In this document: piece by piece, positions 30,339-41,590 of the stretch
How the letters are laid out: every line of letters begins with the position of its first letter
How positions within the stretch are numbered: the first letter of the stretch is position 1
DNA from: Impatiens glandulifera
Taxonomy: Eukaryota > Streptophyta > Magnoliopsida > Ericales > Balsaminaceae
DNA: 64,000 nucleotides
Direction of reading: 5' to 3'
Assembly: GCF_907164915.1 (NCBI RefSeq)
Contig: NC_061867.1
Location: forward strand, 29,819,751-29,883,750
Notes under the pieces: model-generated
Databases searched by the model: none
What the model was told of the DNA's origin: nothing
What the model saw: only the letters and a program-made list of their open reading frames with translations
Program-made: the position numbers and the translations under genes

Positions 30339-30980
30339 TTGGTTAAAACCGAGAGTGAAAACTCTCGGTTTTGACACTATAACTTTCGGTATAGACCAAA
30401 AACCGAGTGTTAAGGTAATTGTCGCCATCCCTCGGTATTGACCCCGTCGTTAATAATATTTGTACATTTACCGAAAGATATCCTATAGTTCTCGGGTTTT
30501 CTTCAAATGAGAAAAACCGAGAGTTATTAGCTTAACCTTCGGTTTTTCCCTTTGAAGAAAAACCGAGAGTTATTAGCTTAACCTTCGGTTTTCCCTTTGA
30601 ATAAAAACCGAGAGTTATTAGCTTAACCTTCGGTTTTCCCCGATTTTTTCCTTTAAAGAAAAACCGAGAGTTATTTAGCTTAACCTTTGGTTTTTCACTT
30701 TAAAGAAAAACCGAGAGTTATTAGCTTAACCTTCGGTTTTTCCCTTTAAAGAAAAACCGAGAGTTATTAGCTTAACCTTCGGTTTTTCCCTTTAAAGAAA
30801 AACCGAGAGTTATTAGCTTAACCTTCGGTTTTTCTCTTTAAAGAAAAACCGAGAGTTATTAGCTTAACCTTCGGTTTTTCCCTTTAAAGAAAAACCGAGA
30901 GTTTTTATCTTAACCTTCGGTTTTTCCCTTTAAAGAAAAACAGAAAGCTTCCATTTAACTTTCGGTTTTTCTCTAAAAAA
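30339..30980. repeat. CACTA subterminal array, low-coordinate end
   Basis: About ten units of roughly 60 bp. Each pairs AAAACCGAGAGTTATTAGC with TTAACCTTCGGTTTTTCCC and TTTAAAG, so AACCGA and TCGGTT half-sites face each other. In En/Spm the subterminal repeats bind the TNPA protein; these copies are the expected equivalents. Confidence 0.88.
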
Positions 30981-31166
30981 TTTACAAAATAGCCCTATTG
31001 TTTTGTGCTCAACCGAAACCGAAACCGAAACCTGTTCAGCCAAACCAATCAATTCATAAAACAAAATCATCATTCCAAAATTCTCCAATCAATCATCCCA
31101 ACAACATGTTTTACATTAAACCATTAAACATATTCAATCAATTCATATAGTCGAAACGTCTTAGAA

Positions 31167-32953
31167 CTAGCTGGTGGGGGGAGGGGGTGGTTGATATTGC
31201 CGCATAAACATTTCAAAACTCTCTAATCTTGCATTCAATTCTAACCTTTCCTTCTCCTGTTTTGCACTTTCCCTGTCCATTCTTGAAATCAATTCTACCT
31301 TTTCGCTTGGATTTGATTAATCGTTTGAGTTTTTTCTTCATCCATTTTCTTCAATTCCTCAAGTTCCATCGCCATTCTTTGATTCTCCTCAAACAATCGA
31401 TCAGTGGCTAGTTGAGAATTGTTAGAACTTCGTAGATCCTGACGAAAGTGTGTGGGTCGGACGCCTGATCCCATACCGAATACTCCCCCATGTTTTTGGC
31501 ATCCGAATACTCTCTCCGTCAACTCAAAGTCTGATATTTCCGGTTCGTTACTTAGAACTTCCTCCATCTCAACCTGCAAATTTGAAATAATTTGTCAATT
31601 ATATAATAATTTATAAACTAGTTATAAGTAATTTATTTAAATTCAATTCACTTACAATTTTCTCTTGCACGCGTTCGTCCGGGACGGGAGTTGGGTTTTC
31701 TTTTGTCGGTTTTGGGGTACGGGTCCTCTTGAACACTTCAACGACAGATGGAGCCCGTCCCATTTCAATCGCCTGTTGAAAAAAAAATTATATAACTCAT
31801 AACAATCTTTATATTAAGTTATTATATAACTCATAACAATCTTACCAACTCTTCTTCAATTTGAGCAAACGGTCTACTTCCCGTATGATGCGGGAATTTC
31901 AGTTGCTTTCTGTTAGCTATATTTGTGCTACTATTTTTCTGAAATTCAAATAAAAAAATTGAAGTTAGAATAACTAATATCATATTTTATTTGAATTATG
32001 AAACCGTACCTTAAATTTCTCCGTAAAGAAATGGTTGCGACACACAAACTCCCAATCATCTCGATCGTAGTCTGGTGGAGGATGGGCAAGTACCGCGGCC
32101 TCGTCTCCTTTATGGATGCGGATATATTTCTTGTGCAAATCCGAGCACCATCTATCCCATATCTGTTTGACGTGTCCCATTCCGGACTTTCGAAAAGAAT
32201 CAATAGGACCATTAGTAGCCTCGAACGGATCCTGAAAATAAAAACATTCAAATGTTTTAAAATAATTATTGAATGATCAATGTATAATTAATTAATCTTT
32301 ACCTTCACAGCATTCCAAATGTAATCCAATTGGTCAGCACTTAATGCCTTCCACTTCAAAAGACGGTGCGAGACGGTTGAGGGATCCCTCACAACTGACC
32401 CCACATGTCTAGACCACCTTGTTCATCCAACGTCAACACCGCCCGGCCTCCCATCTACCTCTCTAAAAGTTAGAGGAATCCTTGTCCCCGCTGGTCTCTT
32501 AGATAACGCAATATTCTTGTTTTTCCCTCGTCTCTTGCGGGCACAAGATTCTTCAAAATAGATCAAATTCATAATCAGATATGTGAATCAATTCAAACTA
32601 TAACTAATTGTAAACAAGTTACCTGTCGATGATGGGTCGGGAGTGGATCCATGCTCCTCCTCTTCATCCTCTTCCTGAGGCTCCTCGTGACCCTCGTCGT
32701 CAGCCTCATCGTCGTCATCCCCCACATCAGTAAACGTACTCTCTACAAACTCTTCTGCCTCAGCAGCCTCAACATCCTCGTCTGCTGGGGGAGAAGTAGC
32801 TATCGGGACTACATCAATAGGTGTTGGATCTCTAGTAGACGATTCTCGGAGCCTTAAGTTTTCTGATTGTGCAATGAGGTTCTGGTACGGCTTAGAGAGT
32901 TTTCTGGGTGTTTTCCTCATACTCCACCAAGGTTCTTTACTACCTTTAGACAT
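31167..32953 (-). pseudogene. TNPA-like second CACTA gene (Ptta/En/Spm-type), six exons, broken
   Basis: Minus-strand exons with GT/AG borders: 32953-32623 (MSKGSKEPWW, an acidic stretch), 32550-32303 (RKRRGKNKN, RWSRHVGS), 32231-32010 (KQIWDRWCSDLHKKYIRIHK, HFFTEKFK), 31938-31846, 31772-31656 and 31573-31167. The last exon is predicted coiled coil (DRLFEENQRMAMELEELKKM) ending in a Pro-rich YQPPPPPTS. Exon 2 has an in-frame TGA before RWSRHVG, and the last exon needs a shift near 31310. Family members bind subterminal repeats or act with TNP2; this copy probably makes no full protein. Confidence 0.8.
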
Positions 32954-33058
32954 TCTTAATGCATACCATTAATAAATGAGCGAATAATTGAAATAAAGTA
33001 GTAATAAGAAATAATATAAACTTAAAAACATATAATCTACCTAATTAATTAATTTGAT

Positions 33059-36000
33059 CTATATATTTGTAAACCGCGGTTTTATTTTTGTCACAATCTT
33101 CCAACCGGGTCGGGCTGACATATCAAGTGCGTAGAAGACTTGTTTTGCTTGACTCGCCAATATATACGGGTCTTGACTTTGGGTTTTAAAATTCGGTTTA
33201 CATTTATACTTACGAAGCCATATTTATCCACTTTCACTCCTAGTTCCCCCGAGTGTGTATCAAACCACTTACACTTGAATAAAACAACTCGTTTGTGAGA
33301 AAAGTATTGCACTTCGATTATATATGTTAAGACTCCGTAGTATGACATAGTTTCAGACCCATTGAACCCTTCAACAACCACCCCACTATTTTGAGTTGTC
33401 AAACCTTCGTCGTGTTTTTTTGTACAGAATTTGTATCCGTTTACTTTACACCAAACATACATAGACGAGTACATACTTGGACCTTCTCCTAAGATCTTGA
33501 GGTCTCTTGATATGTCGTTAAATTCGGTTAATTGAGCAACCTATACATACATATACCCGACATGTAGTTGTTAAAATAAATATAAAGAGTTAGAATATAT
33601 GGTTTATAATTAACTCACTCTATGCTTGAAATATGCGGCAAACGTTTCTCCACGAGACTCGTTGTTATTGCAATACTGCATGTAATCTCTATAAATAGAT
33701 CAAATATTAAATAGCATACTCTTTAATGCTAATTAATAACAGCAACATAGAATCTTACATGTAAAAAGGTTCAGCTTTAGGGCAATTTTTCAAAATGTAT
33801 GAATGAGCTGTCACTCGATCGATATAATCCAAGTTGTATATTTTTCCGTTAGATAGGTCTTCCAACGATGAAAATATAGAAATGCCCGAGATTTCAGTTA
33901 GTGCATTTTCTTGCTCTTCTTCCTCCATATACCTGGCACATAAACTAATACTCTCATTTACAAGATAGCTCTCGCTTATAGAGGCTTCTGGGTGGTTATT
34001 ATTCCGCAAATATCTTTTCATTGTACCCATGTAATGTTCAAACGGATACATCCATCGATACTGAACAAGTCCCCCAAGCAAAGCCTCAAATGACAAGTGA
34101 ACGGGAGATGCATCATGATGTCGAAAATTGACGGCGGAAAAATCATTTCAAATTTGCAAAGTGTCAATGTAATATCCATGTACAATTGTTCGAGGTCCGC
34201 TTGAATCAACTCTTTGAAACACAACAACCGAAAGAACCGAGACAAATTTACTAACGCATCATACACATTATCTGGAAGTAATCCACGGGTTGCTAAAGGA
34301 ATAAGATATTCCAACAAAATGTGACAATCATGACTCTTTAATCCCGAAATCTTTTTCTCTTCCAAATTTACACAACCACTGATATTTGAGCAAAAACCAT
34401 CAGGCAACTTGAGATCTTTCAAGAATTTCCAAAAACGCTTTTTATTATCGGATGTCAAAGTGAAAGGCGCTTCTGGATAATGAACCACTCCTTCATCATT
34501 TATAGGATGTAACCATGATTTTATGCCTAATAGTTGTAAGTCTTTACGCGCTTTAGGACCATCCTTCGTCTTCTCTTTCACATTCATTATTGTTCCCAAC
34601 ACGCTATCACAAATATTTTTTTCAATATGCATCACATCCAAATTATGTCTCAATAATAATGATTTCCAATAAGGCAAACGGAAGAAAATGCTCAATTTGT
34701 TCCAATTGTCTCCCCGCGTTTCATGATATATCTTGGTTTTCTTGCTAAGATCTGTACTAAGAATTATGTCTTCTAGGTCTCGTGCTTGCTCGTAACTTTC
34801 TTGACCCGTTAACAATCTAGGGGGCTCTCCATAATCAGTTCGACCATCAAACGACTCTTTATCCCTTATGTATTTGTGCTTTGGTGGAAGGAAGCGTCTA
34901 TGACCCATGTAACATTGTTTGGAACCATGAACCAATCGAAGAGATACCGTGTCGTTGTTACAACAAGGACAAGCAAATTTACCTTTCGTACTCCAGCCTG
35001 ATAAATTCGCGTATGCGGGAAAGTCGTTAATGGTCCACAACAACGTCGCTCGCATGTTAAAGTATTGCGAGGTGTGTGCATCAAACGTTCTCACACCAGT
35101 TTGCCATAGTTCAGTCAACTCGTCGATCAATGGCTGGAGAAATATGTCAATTACATCTCCCGGACTCTTTGGACCCGGAATTAACATAGATAAAATAAAA
35201 TTGCTAGAATCCATGCAAGTAGTGGGTGACACATTATAAGGAACGAGAATAACCGGCCAAACACTATATGACTTTTTTCCATTTGCAAATGGTTGAAACC
35301 CATCGCTTGATAAACCTAGTCTTACGTTTCGAGATTCAGACGCAAAATCTTTATAATTTTCATCGAACGTTTTCCAGGTTAAGGAATCAGCGGGATATCT
35401 CAACGTATCACTATCAACTCTTCCTTCTTTATGCCATCTCATCATTGGAGCCGTTTTTTAGGACATGTATAGTCTTTGCAGTCTTGGTATTAGAGGGAAA
35501 TATCTCAACACCTTCTTTGGAATGAATTTCCCATTTTGCTTCTCTCGAACTGTCCCACTTGTTTGGTCGACTTTCCATCTTGAAAGACCACAAACTCTAC
35601 AAGAATCTTCATTTTTGTCGTCCTTCCAAAATAGCATACAGTTGTTCTTACATGCGTCTATCTTGTCATACTTAAGCCCGATATCAGTAATGAATATTTT
35701 ACTTTCGTAGTAGGAGTTTGGCAATTGAGCGTCAATCGGTAATATGTAGTCTTTAAGTAGACGCAACAACATATCGAACGAAGAATTTGTCCATTGACAT
35801 ACATTCTTTATGTGAAGTAGTTTCAATAGTGCCGATGATTTCGTTATTCGAGCACCTTCATACAATGGTTGTTTGGAATCATCAAGCAATTTATAAAATC
35901 TCTGCGCATCTTCGACTGGTTCATGGTTGTTCGGGACATCATTAACGTTGGAGAACATATCGTTTATGAAATTGTGCATATAACGTTCTTCATTGACCTC

Positions 36001-36375
36001 TTCGTTAACTGTATTATTCGTCTCCGTTCTCGGATAGTTGAATTCTGGCACGGCATCCTCTGACTGATCATCATCATCATCATCATCGTAGTCATCGGCA
36101 TCTTCATCGACATCGTCATTAACCACTTGAGTAGTACGTCTTTTTTCTCCATGACAATACTAGTACTCATAATGCACATTTATTCCATAAATGATGAGGT
36201 GAGTCTTCACTTCGTCTATTTCCATAAACGGCGTGTTCAAGCATTTCACGCAAGGACATTTCACTGTTTGTCGGGATGTACTCTTAACAGCAAACTCAAG
36301 GAATTTGTCAACACCTTCCTCGTAATTTGGATGATCTCGACGTAAGGTCATCCAGCTTTTATCGGGTACTTCCAT
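33059..36375 (-). pseudogene. TNP2-like CACTA transposase (broken)
   Basis: Minus strand from ATG 36375: a transposase-associated domain (SWMTLRRDHPNYEEGVDKF, CPCVKC), an acidic stretch, a zinc-binding CRVCGLSRW part, then the tnp2 catalytic core (SDGFQPFANGKKSYSVWPV, LTELWQTGVRTFDA, CPCCNNDT, HNLDVMHIEKNICDS). A DUF4218-type region follows (GGLVQYRWMYPFEHYMGTMK), then small exons, including NNESRGETFAAYFKHR near 33680-33620, and a DUF4216-type end (33530-33059). Lesions: TAG at 36160, TAA at 35458, a shift near 34100 before HLSFEALLGG, and a shift near 33180 before QAKQVFYALDMSARPGW. It would cut and paste the element if whole. Confidence 0.93.
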
Positions 36376-37925
36376 CTTTCTAATAAAATGGAAAACAACC
36401 CACGTTATTATTTACTTAACTTTGTCTAAATTAATTAGGATTACATATTTCTAACATAATCTCTACATATCCAACCAAAATTCCACCGTAATTCTAGCAT
36501 ACATATAATCTAATATTATTTCATTCTTACACATTTCAAAGCAATCAATTCTAATCCAACATAATTTTATTCATACACAATTCATTCCATATAACAATTC
36601 CAACCTAAAATGAAATCTAATTCAAACTCAATCTAATTCAACATTTCAAACATAATCTAACATAATTAATCAACCCAAACATAAATCAAACTTAAGTCTC
36701 ACATTAAAATCTAACATAAATCAACCATAAACATAAATAAAACTTAAATCTAACATTAAAATCTAACATAAATCAACCCTAAACATAAATCAAACTTAAA
36801 TCTAACATTAAAATCTAACATAAATCTAACATTAAATGTAACATAAATCTAACATTAAATCTAACATAAATCTAACATTAAATCTAACATAAAATCTAAC
36901 ATTAAATTACTAACCTAACCATATAATAAAACAACAATAACAAACCTTGCACAAAAAGAGCAACGAAGAAGAAGAGCGGGCGGTGTACGTAGATCGAACA
37001 ATAATAAACCCTATTAATCAAACAATAAAGTATGAATCAAAAACCAAATCCAACAATTCATACAAAATTAACTCAAACCAAAATCAAAATAAAAATCAAA
37101 CCAATCTAAACTAAATCAAACCAAAATCAAACTTCAATCCAACCAAAATCAAACCAACATCAAACCAATCTAACCTAAATCAAACCAAAATCAAATTTCA
37201 ATCCAACCAAAATCAAACCAACATGAAACCAATCCAACCTAAATCTAACAAACATCAAACCAATCTAACCTAAATGAACAATAATCAATGCATTCACAAA
37301 CTCAAATCTAACCTAAACAAACAATAATAATATTTCATTATTCAATACATGACTCTAACATAAAGTTAACCAAAATCATACCAAAAACAAATAAAAATCA
37401 AACCAAAACCTTAATTTAAACAAGATCTAATCTAAATCAAAATGCAATCAAACCAAAATCAGACTTCAATCAAACAAAAATCCAAATTCTAACCTAAAAT
37501 TCATACCTAAAATTCATACATACAAATTCAAACCTAAAAATCTAACATAAACTCCAATCATAATTCTAATAAACCTAAATTTCAATTCATATATATATAT
37601 ATATATATATAACTGATTACCTTTGGTCGGAGGAGAAGAGCGGCTGAAGGAGGAGAAGACCAGCGGCTGAAGGAGGAGAAGAGCGGCAAACAGGAACAGA
37701 GGGCGTCGGTCGGTGGCGGCGGCGTCGTCGTCTGTCGCTCGTCGTCTTGGGTCGGCGACGTCCTTGGTCGGCCGCGTCTTCTATCTGGCGGCGTCGATTT
37801 GGGCTGGCGGCGTCGATTTGGGCTAAGGGGGCGCGGAAGAGAGAAGCAGGAGCAAAAACGGGGAAAGAAGGAATGGGAAGAAGAAAAGGGGAAAAGGGTT
37901 TTAATTTTTTTTTATTAAATTATTA
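36376..37925 (-). other. CACTA transposase leader: GC-rich first exon and AT-rich intron
   Basis: The GC-rich segment 37621-37910 (repeated GGAGGAGAAG and GGCGGCG) ends in a plausible donor (AAAG|GTAATCAG on the minus strand at 37620). An A/C-rich simple-sequence stretch with many AATCTAACAT and ATCAAACC repeats (36440-37590) and an AT microsatellite (about 37591-37612) follow. The acceptor TTAG just before ATG 36375 closes the intron. A 63-residue plus-strand frame in the GC-rich part is not credible as a gene. Confidence 0.55.
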
Positions 37926-38186
37926 CCGAAAGTTTAAATAAAACCTTCGGTTTTTACATTGATCAAAAATGAAGGTTTTAATAAAACTTTCGGTTTTTGA
38001 TCAATGTAAAAACCGAAGGTTTTATTTAAACTTTCGGTTTTATCAATGTAAAACCCGAATGTTAGACTAAAACCTTCGGTTTTCATTTTCATATTTCCGA
38101 GAGATGTGAAATAATCTATCGGTTTTGATAACTAATTCCGAGAGTTATATAATAAACTTTCGGTTTTACAATTTGACAAAATTTTA

Positions 38187-38885
38187 AATTCATTTGTTTA
38201 TCACTTTCTAATAACATTGAACATCATCAATTTAACTCATTTGATATCCTTAAAACATTTCCCAATCCATATGATCAAGCATTACACAAATACATAAGAT
38301 AATCAAACACAAACATTCAAATACACTTCTCTATATAATCAAACACATTCATAAACATTTTAACATTAAACACAATATTAATTTTTAAAATACAACACAC
38401 AATAGATTATATTAGTTAGGAGTCTATATGTGAAGGTAAAAAACACTTTAATTTAAAAAATGAGAAGTGATATTTCCGAAAGTTTTATCATTACTTTCGG
38501 AAATAGCTATCAAAACCGAAAGATTTAGATAACACTCTCGGTCTTGGAAATGGTAAAACCGAAAGTTATATTATTAACTTTCGGTTTTTGATGGTTATTT
38601 CCGAAAGTTCATTATATAACTTTCGGAATTATCACTTTACCAATTGTTAAATTCATTTGTTTATCACTTTTCTAATAACCTTGAACAACATTAATTTAAC
38701 ACATTTGATATCCTTAAAATATTGCATAATCCATATGATCAAACATTACACACATTCATAAGATAATCAAACATAAACATTCAAATACACTTATCTATAA
38801 TAATCAAACACAATCATAAACACTTTAACATTAAACACAATATTAATTTTTAAAATATAACACACAATAGATTATATTAGTTAGG
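38187..38885. repeat. tandem duplication of about 235 bp inside the CACTA end
   Basis: Segments 38187-38424 and 38650-38885 are near copies, both running from ATTCATTTGTTTATCACTTT to AGATTATATTAGTTAGGAGT. They are separated by a block of CCGAAAG motifs. Neither codes for protein. Confidence 0.75.
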
Positions 38886-38944
38886 AGTTAATATTATTAG
38901 GTTAAAAACAAAATAATTTAGGTTAAGATATTTTTAATCTAAGG

Positions 38945-39990
38945 GCAAAACCGAAGGTTTATTTGAAAACCTTCGGTTTTACCCTTCCCCACACCTAGAA
39001 AATTTTCAGATATTTTTAATCTAAGGGCAAAACCGAAGGTTTATTTGAAAACCTTCGGTTTTTACCCTTCCCATATTTTTAATCTAAGGGCAAAACCGAA
39101 GGTTTATTTGAAAACCTTCGGTTTTACACTTCCCCACACTTAGAAAATTTTCAGATATTTTTAAACTAAGGGCAAAACCGAAAGTTTATTTGAAAACCTT
39201 CGGTTTTACCCTTCCCCACACTTAGAAAATTTTCAGATATTTTAATGTAAGGGCAAAACCGAAGGTTTATTTGAAAACCTTCGGTTTTTACCCTTCCCAT
39301 ATTTTTAATCTAAGGGCAAAACCGATGGTTTATTTGAAAACATTCGGTTTTACCCTTCCCCACACTTAGAAAATTTTCAGATATTTTTAAACTAAGGGCA
39401 AAACCGAAGATTTATTTGAAAACCTTCGGTTTTACCCTTCCCCACACTTAGAAAATTTTCAGATATTTTTAATGTAAGGGCAAAACCGAAGGTTTATTTA
39501 AAAACCTTCGGTTTTTACCCTTCCCATATTTTTAATCTAAGGGCAAAATCGAAGGTTTATTTGAAAACCTTCGGTTTTACCCTTCCCCACACTTAGAAAA
39601 TTTTCAGATATTTTTAAACTAAGGGCAAAACCGAAGGTTTATTTGAAAACCTTCGGTTTTACCCTTCCCCACACTTAGAAAATTTTCAGATATTTTTAAT
39701 GTAAGGGCAAAACCGAAGGTTTATTTGAAAACCTTCGGTTTTTACCCTTCCCATATTTTTAATCTAAGGGTAAAACCGAAGGTTTATTTGAAAACCTTCG
39801 GTTTTACCCTTCCCCACACTTAGAAAATTTTCAGATATTTTTAAACTAAGGGCAAAACCAAAGGTTTATTTGAAAACCTTCGGTTTTTACCCTTCCCCAC
39901 ACTTTCAGATATTTTTAATCTAAGGGCAAACCCGAAGATTTATATGAAAACTTTCGGTTTTTACCCTTTAGATTTTTTTAAAAGAGGGTC
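38945..39990. repeat. tandem CCGAAGGTT hairpin units
   Basis: About a dozen units of roughly 60-85 bp follow the pattern GGGCAAAACCGAAGGTTTAT, TTGAAAACCTTCGGTTTTAC and CCTTCCCCACACTTAG. Each contains the inverted pair AACCGAAGGTT/AACCTTCGGTT with a short loop. Units with and without the CCACACTTAGAAAATTTTCAG tail alternate, giving a higher-order pattern. Confidence 0.88.
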
Positions 39991-40216
39991 AAAACCGAAG
40001 GTTTTTAAATAAACCTTCGGTTTTGGCCATGCTGTTTTTTTTTAAAGATGAAAAGTAAACAAATATAACATATAATTAATTAACAACATATTCAAACCAA
40101 ACCAAACCAACCAAACATAATACTAATAATTCATGAATATTAAAACAAAACACATAAAAATATTGTCATCGTTCGTACGAAAAAACTAATAAAAACATAA
40201 TAAATCTAGAAATTAA

Positions 40217-40510
40217 TTAATTATTAGATGGGGTGGAAGGAAGGGGTGGTTGATTCAGTCGACTCCTCAACACCACAAGTTCCTGTTCGAGATTCTCTAA
40301 TCTCTGGGCCATTTCGGCCATGTCCGTTTTAATTTCACTAAGCAAACGACCTCTTTCCGCATCCCTTAATCGGATTTGTTCTATTTCCAGCGTCATTTGT
40401 CTTACCTCTTCCTCACGTGCCGCAATTTCTGATTGTGCTATCAGATTCTGGTAACACGGATGCAGTTTCTCCGGTGTACGTCGAAGTCTCTTCCATGTCG
40501 AATCACCCAT
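40217..40510 (-). CDS. short coiled-coil ORF in the CACTA element, TNPA-like ends joined
   Basis: ATG 40510 to TAA 40217, 97 residues, no internal stop. The start (RRTPEKLHPCYQNLIAQSE) resembles the first exon of the TNPA-like gene (RKTPRKLSKPYQNLIAQSE). The end, coiled coil then LNQPPLPSTPSNN, resembles that protein's last exon. The central acidic and DNA-binding-like parts are absent. A GC-rich exon upstream (about 40800-40666), a donor CAG|GTAATTTG and an acceptor TTTAG before the ATG mirror the main gene's leader. It is the only intact ORF in the transposon. It might form mixed coiled coils with the TNPA-like protein (inference) or be a simple deletion relic. Confidence 0.6.
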   Translation of the reverse strand: MGDSTWKRLRRTPEKLHPCYQNLIAQSEIAAREEEVRQMTLEIEQIRLRDAERGRLLSEIKTDMAEMAQRLENLEQELVVLRSRLNQPPLPSTPSNN

Positions 40511-41271
40511 ATCCTAAATGCATTTTCATATATATATATATATATATTAATCAAAAAAATAACGTAAACTAGCATAAATCTAGATCTATAATATATATAT
40601 ATAAACTTAAGAAATCTAAATCTTATAATAAACAAAACAAAAAAAACCAAATGAAACAAATTACCTGAACGAGAGAGGAGATGAAGAGGAGAAGAACCGG
40701 CTTGGAGGAGGCAGGCGGCGGCGGCGCGGAAGAGAGAGAAAGGAGAGATGAGTGGAATGAAAAAGAGAATGGTTAGGGTTTGTATTTATAGAGGTTGATG
40801 CCGAAGGTTTTCATAAAACTTTCGGTTTTGATATTAGTCAAAACCGAGGGTTTATTAAAGACCCTTCGGAAAAAACCATTACCAAATTTAGAATTTTTTT
40901 TTAATGAGCAAAACCGAAGGTTCTTTGTAAAACTTTCGGAAATGAAATTTTCAAAAAAGGCAAAACCGAAGGTTTTTTGAATAACCTTCATAATTAAAAA
41001 ACCAAGGGATTTCAAAACCGAAAGGTTTTTACAAAAACCTTCGCAATTAACCCACATCCAACACTTAGAATTTTTTTTGGTTTTTTGGGAAGGTAAAAAC
41101 CGAAAGTTCTACAAAGAACTTTCGGTAATAATTAATAAACCCGAAGGTTTTACACCCCACTCGGAATCTATTTTTAATACCGAAGGATTTGTTCCTCTCG
41201 GGAGTATTTAGGAGAGTTTTAAAAAACCTTCGGTAAAAACCGTCGGTAAAGGTCTTTTTTTACCAGTGCCT

Positions 41272-41335
41272 CTTAAGTTAATTAATTATTTATTTCTTTA
41301 TTAATTTTATTTTTTATTTTAAATTGATCCAACCA
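41272..41335 (-). repeat. first 64 bp of the element B 5' LTR
   Basis: It continues the LTR interrupted by the CACTA element: minus strand TGGTTGGATCAATTT at 41335 through to CTTAAG next to the TSD copy. It matches 19246-19180 in the 3' LTR. Confidence 0.85.
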
Positions 41336-41395
41336 TTTTAAAGTAGAATATGTTATTCAATTTATAGTAAATATATTATGTACAAAGTTAAGGGT

Positions 41396-41590
41396 GTGTT
41401 TGATAGCCCTGGAATTGGCATTGGAATTGGAATTGGAGGGTCCAATTCCAATTCTTATGTTTGTTAGACACTTTAATATTAAGAATTGGAATTGGAATTA
41501 GAATTCCAATGGAATTCAATATAGTGTAATTTGATAGTTCTCAATTCCTATCTTTTTAGGTCGGAATTGTAATTCCAAATTAACACGTTT
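41396..41590 (+). repeat. MITE-like fragment with GGAATT repeats
   Basis: It opens with GGGTGTGTTTGATAG, a start often seen in hAT-type miniature elements. TGGAATTGGAATTGG and complementary CCAATTCCAATTC stretches follow and can fold back. A matching far end is not seen, because the minisatellite begins at about 41590. Low-confidence classification. Confidence 0.4.

Larger units (their letters stand above)
37925..41256. repeat. CACTA subterminal region, high-coordinate end (unusually long)
   Basis: Over 3.3 kb, motifs AACCGAAGGTTTTA, ACTTTCGGTTTT and AACCTTCGGTTTT recur in both orientations: scattered at 37925-38640, densely tandem at 38945-40030, scattered again at 40800-41256. The short ORF at 40217-40510 lies in a gap between repeat blocks. 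The opposite end has only about 0.65 kb of such repeats. Confidence 0.88.
30327..41268 (-). mobile_element. CACTA (En/Spm-type) DNA transposon, 10.9 kb
   Basis: Perfect 12-bp terminal inverted repeats CACTGGTAAAAA (30327) and TTTTTACCAGTG (ending 41268), flanked by the 3-bp TSD CCT (30324-30326 and 41269-41271). The uninterrupted site survives in the sister LTR at about 19165-19185. Inside are subterminal arrays of ACCGAAGGTT/AACCTTCGGT motifs, a TNPA-like gene, a TNP2-like transposase gene and a short ORF, all on the minus strand. The 5' (promoter) side is at high coordinates. Transposase is inactivated by stops and shifts. Confidence 0.97.
18951..41335 (-). mobile_element. element B: Sirevirus-like Ty1/copia retrotransposon, minus strand, with two nested insertions
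   Basis: Reading the minus strand from 41335: 5' LTR (split by the CACTA element), primer-binding site 28675-28663, gag, protease, integrase (split by a solo LTR), RT, RNase H, aORF, a purine-rich tract and the head of a 3' LTR (19246 down to 18951). Its gag tail (FMVEEES...DELTAALNDM) and integrase IRSDRGTE resemble SIRE/Maximus-type Sireviruses. The 3' LTR is cut, so a TSD cannot be tested. Every ORF is broken. Confidence 0.88.

Noticed and set aside
31001..31035. Telomere-like AACCGAAACCGAAACC run
   Set aside because: It is three short repeats of a CACTA-type ACCGAA motif, not the plant telomere repeat.
37747..37941. Trp/Arg-rich 64-residue frame in the GC-rich CACTA leader
   Set aside because: It is on the strand opposite the transposase gene, in the untranslated first exon, with no conserved partner.
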